Assembly: GCA_913049755.1 (NCBI GenBank)
Contig: CAJWXO010000001.1
Coordinates: 1 to 40,956, forward strand
Length of the DNA: 40,956 nucleotides
Direction: 5' to 3'
Source of the DNA: an uncultured Cryomorphaceae bacterium
GTDB taxonomy: Bacteria > Bacteroidota > Bacteroidia > Flavobacteriales > Schleiferiaceae
The position numbers and the translations under genes are program-made. This document shows, piece after piece, positions 15,905 to 24,924 of the stretch. Position 1 is the stretch's first letter. The number at the start of each line of letters is the position of its first letter. The notes beneath the pieces are model-generated. The model saw nothing but the letters and a program-made list of their open reading frames with translations, searched no databases and was not told the DNA's origin.

Positions 15905-18658
15905 TTAATTCACCACTAGATTAACAATCCGACCTGGCACAATTATAACTTTCCTGATAGATTTCCCCTTTGTATAGTTTCTTGTTTTTTCATGATCAAG
16001 AATCTGTTTTTCCAAATCTTCTTTTCCTATTTCTGGTGATACTTCAATAAAGAACCTTGTTTTTCCATTAAACTGCACAGGGTATTTGATCGAGTCCTTA
16101 ATAAGATATTTTTTGTTACAAATGGGGAAATGTTCATGCGTCACGCTTGTTTTACCTCCTAGTAAGTGCCATATCTCTTCAGCTAAATGAGGAGCAAATG
16201 GTGATAATATAACTGAGTATAGACGAAGTGAATTAATATTAATATGCTCTTGGGCAGTTAATTCGTTAACAGCAATCATCATAGCAGATATGGAGGTGTT
16301 AAATGACAGAGAGTCCATATCTCTGGTTACTTTATCAATTAATTTGTGTATTGTTTTCTTTTCCTCTATTGTTTCAGTATCTGATTGTTTTTTTTCCAAA
16401 AGCCTATAGGATTTACGCAAAAAATTGACTATTCCGCTTATGCCATTCGTATCCCATGGTTTGGATTGTTTTAATGGACCGAGAAACATTTCGTACAGCC
16501 TTAGAGTATCGGCTCCATATTGATCGCAAATGGAATCGGGACTGATCACATTATATTTTGATTTAGACATTTTTTCAACCTCTCGATCAACATAAATTTT
16601 ACCATTTTGAAGTTCAAAATGTGCATCATTAAATTCGGGTAGCCAATTCTTAAAGCCGTTTAAATCAAGTTCATTTTTCTCGTTCACTAAATTTATATCT
16701 ACAGGTACCCGCTGGGTCGAACGACCATTCACAGAATCTGCTGAAACATATAAATGTGTATCATTTAATCGGTGAATAAATGCAGATACACCTTGAATCA
16801 TTCCTTGATTAATCATTTTTTTAAATGGTTCTGCAAATGGAACGAATCCTCGATCATTTAAAAAATTACACCAAAATCGAGAATACAGCAAGTGGCCCGT
16901 ACTATGTTCAGATCCACCGATATATAAGTCTACTTGATTCCAGTAATTCATTTTTTCTTTATCTGCAAATGTGTTTGGATTTTGTGGATCCATAAAGCGC
17001 AGAAAATACCAGGAACTAGCTGCCCATCCAGGCATCGTTGTTGTTTCAATAGGTAAACCTAAAGCCGAGTTCCAGTTGTCAACCCTCGCTAGTGGTGGAT
17101 CACCATCTTTAGTAGGTAAATAACTTTTAACTTCGGGAAGTTTCAATGGCAATTCGGATTCATTCATTGATTCCGGAACTCCATCTCTAAATACTATTGG
17201 TATCGGCTCGCCCCAATACCTCTGTCTTCCAAAAACTGCGTCTCTTAGTCGAAATTGGACATGGGGTTTTCCCCATTTATTTATTTTCATATGATCAATA
17301 GCTGAGAATATACCCTCTTTGATATTGCAGCCATTTAGAAAGTCACTATTGACAATAGAGCCATTTTTATTTTCTACAGCGCCTTGTTTTATATCTCCTC
17401 CTTCGACAACTTGAATTATCGATAAATTGTAATGTTTAGCAAAATTCCAATCTCTACTATCATGACCTGGAACTGCCATAATAGCTCCTGTACCGTAACC
17501 CATTAATACATAATCTGAGGTCCAAATAGGTAATTTTTTGCCTGAAAGAGGATGCTTGGCATATGCGCCTGTAAAAGTACCTGAGGTCATCTTTACGTTT
17601 GTTTGCCTTTCCCTTTCACTGCGTTTCATTGATTCTTGCTGGTATTGAGTCACTTTATGTTTCTGCGATTCAGCGGTTATTTTCTCCAAAATGGGATGCT
17701 CGGGGGCGATAACAATAAACGTTACTCCAAATATTGTATCCGGTCTTGTTGTGAAAACTTCAAGTGATTCACCTTGGAATTCAGGTATATCAAATTTTAC
17801 ATAAGCTCCCTCACTTTTCCCAATCCAATTTTTTTGGGTCTCTTTTATAGATTCTGACCAATCTAGATTATTTAGACCTTCAAGGAGTCGATCTGCATAA
17901 GCAGTTATTCTAAGGCTCCATTGCAGCATGGATTTTTGAACCACATTATGTCCACCTCTTATAGAGAGTCCATTGCTCACTTCGTCATTTGCAAGGACAG
18001 TCCCAAGATCTGGACACCAATTAACTATGCTTTCAGAGAGAAATGCGAGACGAAATTGTTGTAAAAATTCTTCTTTTGCGGCAGAACTCATATTTGCCCA
18101 TTGCGAAGCAGAACATTCTTCTTTTTTATGTCTCGCTGCATTAATATCTGAACTTCCTTTTTCCTCAAGTTGATTTATGAGGACTTCAATTGGCTCTGCT
18201 TTTTTTGTTGATTTATTGAAGTAAGAATTGAAAAGTTGAAGAAATATCCATTGACTCCATTTGTAATATTCAGGTTCGCATGTTCTAACTTCTCGACTCC
18301 AATCAAAGCTAAAACCGATACGGTCTAGTTGCTTTCGATATTGAGAAATATTCAATTTTGTAGTAACCGCCGGGTGTTGTCCAGTTTGAATTGCATATTG
18401 CTCTGCAGGTAGTCCGAATGCATCATAGCCCATTGGGTGAAGCACATTAAAGCCTTTGTGTCTCTTATATCTAGCAAAAATATCTGATGCGATGTAACCT
18501 AGAGGGTGACCTACATGAAGTCCTGCTCCTGAGGGGTATGGAAACATATCAAGAACATAATACTTAGGTAATTCTGATGGATAGTAAGAATTATAGGTAT
18601 TATGATCTCGCCAATAAGCTTGCCATTTGGCCTCTATTTTAGATGGGATGTATTCCAT
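15905..18658 (-). CDS. leuS: Leucyl-tRNA synthetase
   Basis: The product, 917 residues from the chosen start, charges tRNA-Leu with leucine in the cytoplasm. It has the class I signature PYPSGAGLHVGHPLGY (HIGH-type) near the N-terminus, a large editing insertion with FTTRPDTIFGVTF, the FGRQRYWGEPIP motif and KMSKS near the C-terminal third, followed by an anticodon-binding domain. ATG 18658 (MEYIPSKIEAKW) is chosen over ATG 18694 for two reasons. Family members begin in this way, and a perfect -7 promoter box (18664-18671) lies inside the longer frame. It is divergent from ftsX and convergent with the M23 gene. Confidence 0.97.
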   Translation of the reverse strand: MEYIPSKIEAKWQAYWRDHNTYNSYYPSELPKYYVLDMFPYPSGAGLHVGHPLGYIASDIFARYKRHKGFNVLHPMGYDAFGLPAEQYAIQTGQHPAVTTKLNISQYRKQLDRIGFSFDWSREVRTCEPEYYKWSQWIFLQLFNSYFNKSTKKAEPIEVLINQLEEKGSSDINAARHKKEECSASQWANMSSAAKEEFLQQFRLAFLSESIVNWCPDLGTVLANDEVSNGLSIRGGHNVVQKSMLQWSLRITAYADRLLEGLNNLDWSESIKETQKNWIGKSEGAYVKFDIPEFQGESLEVFTTRPDTIFGVTFIVIAPEHPILEKITAESQKHKVTQYQQESMKRSERERQTNVKMTSGTFTGAYAKHPLSGKKLPIWTSDYVLMGYGTGAIMAVPGHDSRDWNFAKHYNLSIIQVVEGGDIKQGAVENKNGSIVNSDFLNGCNIKEGIFSAIDHMKINKWGKPHVQFRLRDAVFGRQRYWGEPIPIVFRDGVPESMNESELPLKLPEVKSYLPTKDGDPPLARVDNWNSALGLPIETTTMPGWAASSWYFLRFMDPQNPNTFADKEKMNYWNQVDLYIGGSEHSTGHLLYSRFWCNFLNDRGFVPFAEPFKKMINQGMIQGVSAFIHRLNDTHLYVSADSVNGRSTQRVPVDINLVNEKNELDLNGFKNWLPEFNDAHFELQNGKIYVDREVEKMSKSKYNVISPDSICDQYGADTLRLYEMFLGPLKQSKPWDTNGISGIVNFLRKSYRLLEKKQSDTETIEEKKTIHKLIDKVTRDMDSLSFNTSISAMMIAVNELTAQEHININSLRLYSVILSPFAPHLAEEIWHLLGGKTSVTHEHFPICNKKYLIKDSIKYPVQFNGKTRFFIEVSPEIGKEDLEKQILDHEKTRNYTKGKSIRKVIIVPGRIVNLVVN

Positions 18659-18663
18659 ATCCA

Positions 18664-18671
18664 CAAAAGTA
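18664..18671 (-). promoter_or_regulatory. -7 box of leuS
   Basis: On the minus strand TACTTTTG matches TAnnTTTG exactly and ends five bases (TGGAT) before ATG 18658. The -33 position 21 bases upstream reads TAT rather than TTG and falls in an inverted repeat. A nearly leaderless leuS mRNA is predicted. Confidence 0.5.
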
Positions 18672-18692
18672 GTATGTTCAGATCTAGTTAGC

Positions 18693-18708
18693 ATAGGTAA
18701 TAACCTAT
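18693..18708. repeat. Inverted repeat between leuS and ftsX
   Basis: ATAGGT-AATA-ACCTAT has perfect six-base arms around a four-base loop. With 21-base spacers, the expected -33 triplets of both divergent promoters fall on the same three bases, 18693-18695, at the edge of this repeat. It may be an operator or simply a shared promoter core. Confidence 0.4.
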
Positions 18709-18716
18709 TAAGTAGT

Positions 18717-18724
18717 TAGATTTG
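18717..18724 (+). promoter_or_regulatory. -7 box of ftsX
   Basis: TAGATTTG matches TAnnTTTG exactly and ends four bases (TGGA) before the ATG at 18729. There is no TTG at the -33 position. The spacing mirrors that of the divergent leuS gene. Confidence 0.45.
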
Positions 18725-18728
18725 TGGA

Positions 18729-19613
18729 ATGAGTAGATCGAATCGTGAAGAGCAATTCAATAGGCGTAGACTGCGTTATTCATATTTATCAGTAATAGTG
18801 AGTATTGGATTAGTCTTATTCGTACTTGGTGTCATGCTTACTTTATTGAATCAAGCTCGAAATCTTACAGATGAGCTGAAGGAGAATTTTACTTTCACAC
18901 TTTTTCTCGAACCTGGTACTACAGAATCTGGCAGAGATATTTTTCTTGAAAAATGGACCATGGCTCCAGAAATAAGGGAAATAGTTTTTATTAGCAAAGA
19001 AGATGCTGCAAGTCAATTTCAAGACGAATTAGGAGAAGACTTTGTCGATTTTTTAGGTATTAACCCCTTGAGTGATGCCCTAGATCTCAAGCTCTATTCA
19101 TCCTTTGTGTCGCCAAAAGTTTTAAGAGAATTAGAAATTAGATTGAGAAAAGAGTCAATCGTTGAGGATATGGTTTATGATAGAGATCTAATTTCAGCCA
19201 TTCACAATAATATAGGCAAGATTACTATCGCGATGATAATTGCATCTATCGTATTGCTATTGGTTTCAATAGCATTAATTAATAGTTCAATAAGGCTTGC
19301 GATTTACTCAAGACGTTTCACTATTAAAACAATGCAATTAGTTGGGGCGACTAAGGCGTTTATTCATAAACCTTTTCTTTTTCAAGGCATAAAACTAGGT
19401 TTCATTGGAGGCTTTTTTGCTGCTTTACTACTTGCTGCATTATTCTATTTAGTCAGACAATTTTATCCGGAATTAAAAACTTCATTAAATTGGATGTTAT
19501 GGGCTCAAGAGGCAACTATATTGGCTATGTTAGGCTTATTTATCACTGCAGGTTCTACCGCAATATCCGTTAGAAGGTATCTCGCTCTAAAAACAAATCA
19601 ACTTTACGAATAA
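18729..19613 (+). CDS. ftsX: Cell-division ABC transporter permease FtsX
   Basis: The 294-residue product has the FtsX layout: an N-terminal cytoplasmic tail, a first membrane helix (about 18-40), an extracytoplasmic domain (about 45-155, with FTFLEPGTT), then three more helices (about 165-190, 215-240 and 255-280) containing the FtsX/MacB-type core. FtsX works with the ATPase FtsE to activate peptidoglycan hydrolases at the division septum. FtsE is not in this window. The gene leads a run ftsX-DUF3098-uppP-truB with gaps of 3-6 bases or overlap, an order familiar from Bacteroidota. Confidence 0.95.
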   Translation: MSRSNREEQFNRRRLRYSYLSVIVSIGLVLFVLGVMLTLLNQARNLTDELKENFTFTLFLEPGTTESGRDIFLEKWTMAPEIREIVFISKEDAASQFQDELGEDFVDFLGINPLSDALDLKLYSSFVSPKVLRELEIRLRKESIVEDMVYDRDLISAIHNNIGKITIAMIIASIVLLLVSIALINSSIRLAIYSRRFTIKTMQLVGATKAFIHKPFLFQGIKLGFIGGFFAALLLAALFYLVRQFYPELKTSLNWMLWAQEATILAMLGLFITAGSTAISVRRYLALKTNQLYE

Positions 19614-19619
19614 ATTATC

Positions 19620-19847
19620 ATGAAAGAAAACAAATTCTTATTTAATCGCGACAACTATATACTATTTGGTATAGGTTTAGTATTTATCATTTTGGGATTT
19701 ATTCTGATGTCTGGCGGAGGCTCGGAAGATTCTGAAGTTTTTAATGAGGAATTGTTCAATTCTAGACGAATTGTTTTTGCCCCACTACTTGTTGTAATTG
19801 GATTTGTCATTGAGGTTTTTGCTATTCTGCGTCGTCCTAAGTCTTAA
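19620..19847 (+). CDS. DUF3098 small membrane protein
   Basis: The 75-residue product has two membrane helices (about 12-31 and 52-70). It contains the family pattern FNRDNYILFGIGLVFIILGF followed by LMSGGGSED and FNSRRIVFAPLLVVIGF. DUF3098 proteins are of unknown function and are typical of Bacteroidota, where they sit between ftsX and uppP, as here. It lies six bases after ftsX and three bases before uppP. A role in envelope synthesis or division is suggested only by position. Confidence 0.9.
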   Translation: MKENKFLFNRDNYILFGIGLVFIILGFILMSGGGSEDSEVFNEELFNSRRIVFAPLLVVIGFVIEVFAILRRPKS

Positions 19848-19850
19848 ATA

Positions 19851-20651
19851 ATGAATTTTATAGAGGCTATTTTATTAGGAATAGTTCAGGGGTTAACAGA
19901 ATTTTTACCTGTTAGCTCTAGTGGTCATTTAGAGTTGTCAAAGGCTTTACTAGGCTCTGAATTAGATGCATCTGCAAGCATGATGTTTACTGTGACGGTT
20001 CATGCAGCGACAGCATTAGCTACGATGGTTATTTTTCGAGAGGACATAAAAAATATAACCATAAATTTTTTTAAGGGTGATAATGAAGATCGTAAGTTCT
20101 CATTTGCAATTATCATTTCAATGATTCCAGCAGCAATAGTGGGTATTTTTTTCAATGATGCAATCGAGTTGCTATTTTCAGGAAATCTCATTCTTGTAGG
20201 TTCTATGCTATTGATTACCGGTGTTTTATTATTTCTTACCGATAAAGCTGAAAATAGAAAATTAGAACTGACTTATTTCAAGGCTTTTATTATTGGGCTC
20301 TCTCAAGCAATTGCTATCCTTCCTGGTATTTCTAGGTCTGGAGCGACAATTTCAACATCCATATTGCTAGGTATAGATAGAGAAAAAGCAGCTCGATTTA
20401 GTTTTTTAATGGTGGTGCCTCTTATTTTAGGTAAAATGATATTAGATATTGATGATATATTAAGCATGCCGACATCATCTGGAAGTAACCAATTAATGTT
20501 TCTAATTATTGGTTTTTGTTCAGCCTTTTTTACAGGTTTATGGGCATGTAAGCTAATGATCAAATTAGTTAAGCGCGCAAGACTAAAGGGGTTTGCCACA
20601 TATTGTATAATGATTGGAACCTTAACCTTAATATGGATTCTAACAATATAA
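19851..20651 (+). CDS. uppP: Undecaprenyl-diphosphate phosphatase
   Basis: The 266-residue integral membrane protein recycles the cell-wall lipid carrier by removing a phosphate from undecaprenyl diphosphate, and confers bacitracin tolerance in known family members. The two signature motifs are present: the first spans residues 5-27 (GIVQGLTEFLPVSSSGHL) with its Glu and Ser/His residues, the second is PGISRSGATIS at about residues 160-170 with the catalytic-type Arg. About eight membrane helices are visible. It overlaps truB by 19 bases, so the two are probably translationally coupled. Confidence 0.96.
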   Translation: MNFIEAILLGIVQGLTEFLPVSSSGHLELSKALLGSELDASASMMFTVTVHAATALATMVIFREDIKNITINFFKGDNEDRKFSFAIIISMIPAAIVGIFFNDAIELLFSGNLILVGSMLLITGVLLFLTDKAENRKLELTYFKAFIIGLSQAIAILPGISRSGATISTSILLGIDREKAARFSFLMVVPLILGKMILDIDDILSMPTSSGSNQLMFLIIGFCSAFFTGLWACKLMIKLVKRARLKGFATYCIMIGTLTLIWILTI

Positions 20652-21349
20652 TTCCTGTAGATACTGATTCCTTGACGCAAGGATGGGTATTTTCTGTTGA
20701 TAAGCCTTTGGGCTGGACTAGTTTTGATGTTGTAGCTAAACTCAGAAATACCATCAAAGGCCGTTATGGCGTTAAAGTTAAAATAGGTCATGCTGGAACA
20801 TTAGACCCTCTTGCAACGGGTGTATTGGTTATTTGCGTTGGTAAGGCAACAAAAACTATAAATCAATGGGTTGATGCGCAAAAAGAATATCGCGCAGTAT
20901 TTACTTTAGGTTCAACTACAAAGACATATGATTCGGAATCTGAGATAAGCCCAACAGGGAAGGTTGTTCCAATATTTTCCGAAAAAATAAAAACCGATAT
21001 CAAATCAAAATTTGTGGGATCGATATCTCAAACCCCCCCAGCTTTCAGTGCCATTAGAATAAATGGAGAAAGAGCTTACAAGCAAGCTCGAAAAGGCAAT
21101 CATATTGATATGCCAGAAAGGCAAATTGCGGTATACGGATTGGATTGGTTGAATACAAACGGAAAGTCCTGGGAAGTTTATATTAGCTGCTCTAAAGGAA
21201 CTTATATAAGATCCTTGGCGAATGACATTGGACAGTTTTTAGGGTGCGGGGCTTATTTGAGTTCACTAGTTAGGACAGCTGTGGGTGATCATGTTATTGC
21301 TGATTCAAGATCTCTTACTGAGTGGATAACTTTGCTGGGAAAGGATTAA
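20633..21349 (+). CDS. truB: tRNA pseudouridine-55 synthase
   Basis: The 238-residue product converts U55 of tRNA to pseudouridine. It shows DKPLGWTSFDVV, the catalytic GHAGTLDPLATGVL (Asp 58), then AFSAIRINGERAYKQARKG and SCSKGTYIRSLANDIG, all hallmarks of TruB. The ATG at 20633 is preferred; an upstream TTG at 20603 would add ten unrelated residues deeper inside uppP. The start lies inside the end of uppP. It is the last gene before an AT-rich hairpin and the separate promoter of queA. Confidence 0.96.
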   Translation: MDSNNIIPVDTDSLTQGWVFSVDKPLGWTSFDVVAKLRNTIKGRYGVKVKIGHAGTLDPLATGVLVICVGKATKTINQWVDAQKEYRAVFTLGSTTKTYDSESEISPTGKVVPIFSEKIKTDIKSKFVGSISQTPPAFSAIRINGERAYKQARKGNHIDMPERQIAVYGLDWLNTNGKSWEVYISCSKGTYIRSLANDIGQFLGCGAYLSSLVRTAVGDHVIADSRSLTEWITLLGKD

Positions 21350-21359
21350 CGGTCTGATA

Positions 21360-21400
21360 TCTTTTAAAATAAAAAATATTTATTTTTTTATATTAAAAGA
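21360..21400 (+). terminator. AT-only hairpin between truB and queA
   Basis: Perfect eight-base arms TCTTTTAA (21360-21367) and TTAAAAGA (21393-21400) enclose a nearly self-complementary A-rich/T-rich stretch. It follows truB by ten bases and immediately precedes the queA promoter. There is no GC-rich stem, so a terminator role is only a guess. Confidence 0.3.
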
Positions 21401-21401
21401 C

Positions 21402-21433
21402 TTGACAACGCTATGTTCAAAAGGGTATATTTG
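21402..21433 (+). promoter_or_regulatory. Promoter of queA
   Basis: TTG at 21402-21404, a 21-base spacer and TATATTTG at 21426-21433 make a complete Bacteroidota promoter. The predicted transcript starts near 21437-21440. This excludes the upstream ATG at 21413 as the queA start. Confidence 0.7.
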
Positions 21434-21448
21434 CCGACTATGGCTAAA

Positions 21449-22498
21449 ATGAAACTTTCACACTTCGCATATAATTTACCTGAGAGTCAAATCGCTCAAT
21501 ACCCTACAGATTATCGTGATGACTCCAGAATGATGGTTGTGCATCGAGAAACTGGAAATATTGAGCACAAGCATTTTAAGGATTTAGTAGACTATTTTAA
21601 TCCTGGTGACTTGATGGTCATGAATAACACAAAAGTTTTTCCAGCACGAATGTGGGGGAATAAAGAAAAAACGGGAGCCTTAATCGAAGTGTTTTTGCTT
21701 CGGGAATTAAATGCTGAAAGTAGACTTTGGGATGTTCTTGTTGATCCAGCAAGAAAAATTCGAATTGGAAATAAATTATATTTTGGAGATGATGACTCTC
21801 TTGTAGCTGAGGTGATTGATAATACAACCTCTAGAGGTAGAACGTTACGCTTTTTGTTTGATGGATCTTATGAAGAGTTTCGTGAAAAATTAAAAGAAAT
21901 GGGAGAGACCCCAATTCCAAATTATATTAAAAGACCGCTTGAACCTGAAGATTCAGAAAGATACCAAAGTATTTTTGCCAAAGTTGAAGGTGCCGTAGCT
22001 GCCCCTGTAGCATCATTGCACTATTCAAAGCACTTACTTAAACGAATGGAGATAAAAGGGGTTGAAACTGCTGAAGTTACTATGCATGTTGGGTTAGGTA
22101 CTTTTCGATTAGTAGAAGTTGAAGACCTTTCTAAGCATAAAATGGAATCTGAACAATTTTGGCTTTATCCTGAAACAGCTGAAGCTATTAATCGAACAAA
22201 AGCAAATAAAAATAGAGTTTGCGCTGTTGGAACATCGGTAGTTCGTTCAATGGAAAGTTCAATGATAACTGATAACAGAGTTAAACCAACAGAGGCATGG
22301 ACAAGTAAATTCTTGTTTCCACCATATAAGTTTTCTATTGCAGATTCATTGATAACTAATTTCCATGGCCCTCAAAGCACTATGCTTATGTTGACAAGCG
22401 CGTTTTTAGGCCATGAGAAAACTATGGAGGTATATAAGACGGCCGTAAAAGAGAAGTACCGGTTTCTTTGTTATGGAGATTCCCTATTAATTGTTTGA
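21449..22498 (+). CDS. queA: tRNA preQ1-34 ribosyltransferase-isomerase
   Basis: The 349-residue product transfers and isomerises ribose from S-adenosylmethionine onto preQ1 in tRNA to form epoxyqueuosine. Motifs include [68 protein letters not shown] and [16 protein letters not shown] 21449 gives the family-typical N-terminus MKLS. ATG 21440 (three residues longer) is also possible and lies only six bases after the -7 box. ATG 21413 is upstream of the predicted transcript. The queuosine pathway genes queC/D/E/F are not in the window. Confidence 0.95.
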   Translation: MKLSHFAYNLPESQIAQYPTDYRDDSRMMVVHRETGNIEHKHFKDLVDYFNPGDLMVMNNTKVFPARMWGNKEKTGALIEVFLLRELNAESRLWDVLVDPARKIRIGNKLYFGDDDSLVAEVIDNTTSRGRTLRFLFDGSYEEFREKLKEMGETPIPNYIKRPLEPEDSERYQSIFAKVEGAVAAPVASLHYSKHLLKRMEIKGVETAEVTMHVGLGTFRLVEVEDLSKHKMESEQFWLYPETAEAINRTKANKNRVCAVGTSVVRSMESSMITDNRVKPTEAWTSKFLFPPYKFSIADSLITNFHGPQSTMLMLTSAFLGHEKTMEVYKTAVKEKYRFLCYGDSLLIV

Positions 22499-22539
22499 GG
22501 CAATAAAGTTGTAACGTAGAAATTAATTGAGTTATTTTC

Positions 22540-23316
22540 CTAAAAAAGATAACCCATTTTAAATCCTAGTAATACTCCTAAAGTGGGATATTTTATCTGA
22601 TCTATTTGCATTTCCAAAACCAAAGCCTGAGTAATTGGATCATAAATGGGAAATAATGTCAACTGATCCCAGGTAATACGTCGCCGTGAAACGCCAACAT
22701 AGAGATCTATCAGAATTCTTTCAGAGGAACGAACGTGATATCCAGCAATAAGCCCTATATCCAAGAATAGTTTAGTTGCTTTTTGAGAGAAATTTTCTTG
22801 TGGTAGAATTTTGGAATACGGTCGATACTTATAATCTAGTCCAATGTAAATGCCATTATTATATGAATTCCCTTCTGGGAAAATTTTTATCGTTGCATTG
22901 TGACTCAGACTTAGTGCGTCATTCAAATCGTTTCCAGGGTCTGCGTAAAAATCATATGAGCTATACAAAAGTTGATCCATATAATTGTTAGTAGTCAAAC
23001 CAAGGCCAGCTTCAAGGGTAATAAATGGATTGATTCTAATTTCATATCCTATTGGGAATTCACCAATAAAAAATGGCAAGAAATTATACTTGATACAATT
23101 ACTATATTTTTCTTTGGCATTGGATTTGTTCTTAAAATTATTGTAATTCCTTGAGCTGCTGTAGAATTCTCCTTTTTCAACATTTCGTTTTTTAACGATA
23201 ACTTCTTGAGCCTTTACTTGCGGGAGAATCTTGTCAATGATAACTTCTTGAGCCGTTACTTGCGTGACAAGGAATAAACAGAAAAAAAAAAGAAAAGTAT
23301 AAAGTTGTCTTATCAT
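22540..23316 (-). CDS. Small outer membrane beta-barrel protein, unknown function
   Basis: The 258-residue product has a signal peptide (to about residue 22, TQVTA-Q). It then has a short linker with a duplicated QEVI(I/V) segment and about eight amphipathic strands ending GVLLGFKMGYLF, a plausible outer membrane beta signal. Features such as FIGEFPIGYEIRINPFITLEAGLG fit the porin-like or OmpA-type small barrels common in Bacteroidota. No peptidoglycan-binding domain is present. It is divergent from the next gene and convergent with queA, standing alone. I do not recognise a named family. Confidence 0.7.
   Translation of the reverse strand: MIRQLYTFLFFFCLFLVTQVTAQEVIIDKILPQVKAQEVIVKKRNVEKGEFYSSSRNYNNFKNKSNAKEKYSNCIKYNFLPFFIGEFPIGYEIRINPFITLEAGLGLTTNNYMDQLLYSSYDFYADPGNDLNDALSLSHNATIKIFPEGNSYNNGIYIGLDYKYRPYSKILPQENFSQKATKLFLDIGLIAGYHVRSSERILIDLYVGVSRRRITWDQLTLFPIYDPITQALVLEMQIDQIKYPTLGVLLGFKMGYLF
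23197..23264. repeat. Imperfect 26-bp direct repeat inside barrel gene
   Basis: Copies at 23197-23222 and 23239-23264 differ at one base and have a 42-base period. On the coding strand they encode Q-V-(T/K)-A-Q-E-V-I. The repeat duplicates the stretch that carries the likely signal-peptidase site. Confidence 0.85.
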
Positions 23317-23330
23317 ATCATAGAATCGTT

Positions 23331-23340
23331 CTTTGCAAAG
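23331..23340. promoter_or_regulatory. 10-bp palindrome between divergent genes
   Basis: CTTTGCAAAG is a perfect palindrome in the 42-base space between the barrel gene (minus, start 23316) and the exported protein gene (plus, start 23359). Each half contains a CTTTG resembling the end of a -7 box, so it may serve divergent promoters or be an operator. Confidence 0.35.
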
Positions 23341-23358
23341 ATTACCAAAACTCTGCCA

Positions 23359-24924
23359 ATGTCTCGTAGTTTCATTAAAATATTAATTTTCTTTCTCCTT
23401 CCAGAGGTTCTTTTAGCTCAACTTCCATCGTACGATTTGGAATGGAGCACTAATTATAGATTTAGGGATGTTTTTACTAGTAGAGTCGTTGATTTAGACT
23501 CTAGCTTTTTTTATACTCAAGGGATTAAGTCGGGCCTTTTAATTACGAATGAGTGGTACCTGGCAAAATATGATAGAAAAAAATCAAAACAAATTTGGCA
23601 AATAGAAGTAGACAGAATTATGTATCAAGGAATTCCAACAGAACTCCTTGCAGTGCATATAGTTGATGGTCACTTTTATTTGTTTTTAGAAGCTTATAAC
23701 CGGAGAGAGGATAAAAAATATCTTCTTCTTCAGGTTTTTGATAAAGATGGGGACCCTAAAGAATTGAAACGTATTGAAAGTGTGGATTCTAAAAGACGTA
23801 ATCATGGAGATTTTAGGATAGAATTTTCAGAGGATAAAACCAACTTCATGATATTTTCAAGTCCTAGATTTAATGCCACACTGCCAGAGAGATTTTCAAT
23901 TTCGGTTTATGGTACGGATTTACAATTAAAGTGGTCAAAAGATATTCAACTTGATATTTTGGATAGATATATAAATATCAATAAGCTTGATCTAAGTAAT
24001 TCAGGCGAAGTATATTTTATCGCGGAAAAAACAATACCCAGACGCTCTTTAAGAGATACATGGAATTGGGGCATGCCCAACTCTGAATATATCATTTACA
24101 AAGTTGTAGGTCAAACTGACCACCTAAAGAAAATTGATTTAGGTTTGAATAATGTTTTCGTTACAAATATGGGTCTAGAGCTAGATTTCTCCGATAATTT
24201 AGTGGCTATTGGTGGATTTTATTCGGAAAGAGGATATCGAAATTCATCCATAAAGGGTATGTTTTATGTGACATTAGATCAGACTACAAATAAAAATTAT
24301 TCGAAGGAGATAGTTCCATTTCGATCGGAATTCATTGATGGGTTTAGAATGCTAGGGCGATCAAGAGGTGGGAAAGAGATAAGAGAGGATTTTGTTTTCA
24401 GACATTTTCTTCACCGTTCAGATGGCGGGGCATACATTATCGCTGAAGATTATGAAATGGAAGTTCGCACTCAGCAAACCAGAAGTGGTACTATTACGAA
24501 TTACTATTACTATTATAACGATATTATAGCCTTTGGAGTTTCTCCATTAGGAGAGATAGAGTGGTCTGGACACATACCAAAACGTCAATACTCAAAGAAT
24601 GATGGAGGGCATGCAAGTGGTTATTTACCGCTAGTTGACGGAAAGCAATTACATATATTATTTAATGACCATCCTTCAAATATGAAGAGGTTTGGTGACC
24701 GCAGACCAATAGTGGCAAGAAACTTTAGGCGATCAAATTTTGTTGCGGTTTCTATAAATGAAGATTCTGAAATGCATTACAATGTGCTTTATAGTAATAG
24801 TAAAGACGGTGTTATGACCTTACCTAAAAGAAGCTCCAGTAATGAATTTTTACAAAAAGATGCAGTGCTGTTTTCAGCTAGAAATTCGAAAATACAATTT
24901 GGAAGCCTTTTGCATCATAAATAA
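23359..24924 (+). CDS. Exported propeller-like protein of unknown function
   Basis: From ATG 23359 the product is 521 residues with a clean signal peptide (MSRSFIKILIFFLLPEVLLA-Q). An in-frame ATG at 23305 would add 18 residues and bury the signal, so it is rejected. The mature part is repeated beta strands with blade-like segments (EWYLAKYDRKKSKQIWQIEV, HFYLFLEAYNRRED, SISVYGTDLQLKWSKDI, DLSNSGEVYFIAEK), which suggests a beta-propeller. There is no lipobox and no T9SS tail that I can see, so periplasmic location is most likely. Its stop overlaps the rlmN start (TAATG), implying translational coupling with an unrelated RNA-modification gene. Confidence 0.75.
   Translation: MSRSFIKILIFFLLPEVLLAQLPSYDLEWSTNYRFRDVFTSRVVDLDSSFFYTQGIKSGLLITNEWYLAKYDRKKSKQIWQIEVDRIMYQGIPTELLAVHIVDGHFYLFLEAYNRREDKKYLLLQVFDKDGDPKELKRIESVDSKRRNHGDFRIEFSEDKTNFMIFSSPRFNATLPERFSISVYGTDLQLKWSKDIQLDILDRYININKLDLSNSGEVYFIAEKTIPRRSLRDTWNWGMPNSEYIIYKVVGQTDHLKKIDLGLNNVFVTNMGLELDFSDNLVAIGGFYSERGYRNSSIKGMFYVTLDQTTNKNYSKEIVPFRSEFIDGFRMLGRSRGGKEIREDFVFRHFLHRSDGGAYIIAEDYEMEVRTQQTRSGTITNYYYYYNDIIAFGVSPLGEIEWSGHIPKRQYSKNDGGHASGYLPLVDGKQLHILFNDHPSNMKRFGDRRPIVARNFRRSNFVAVSINEDSEMHYNVLYSNSKDGVMTLPKRSSSNEFLQKDAVLFSARNSKIQFGSLLHHK

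Noticed and set aside
23305..23358. Upstream ATG at 23305 for the exported propeller-like protein
   Set aside because: It would place 18 polar residues before a good signal peptide and overlap the divergent gene's start region.
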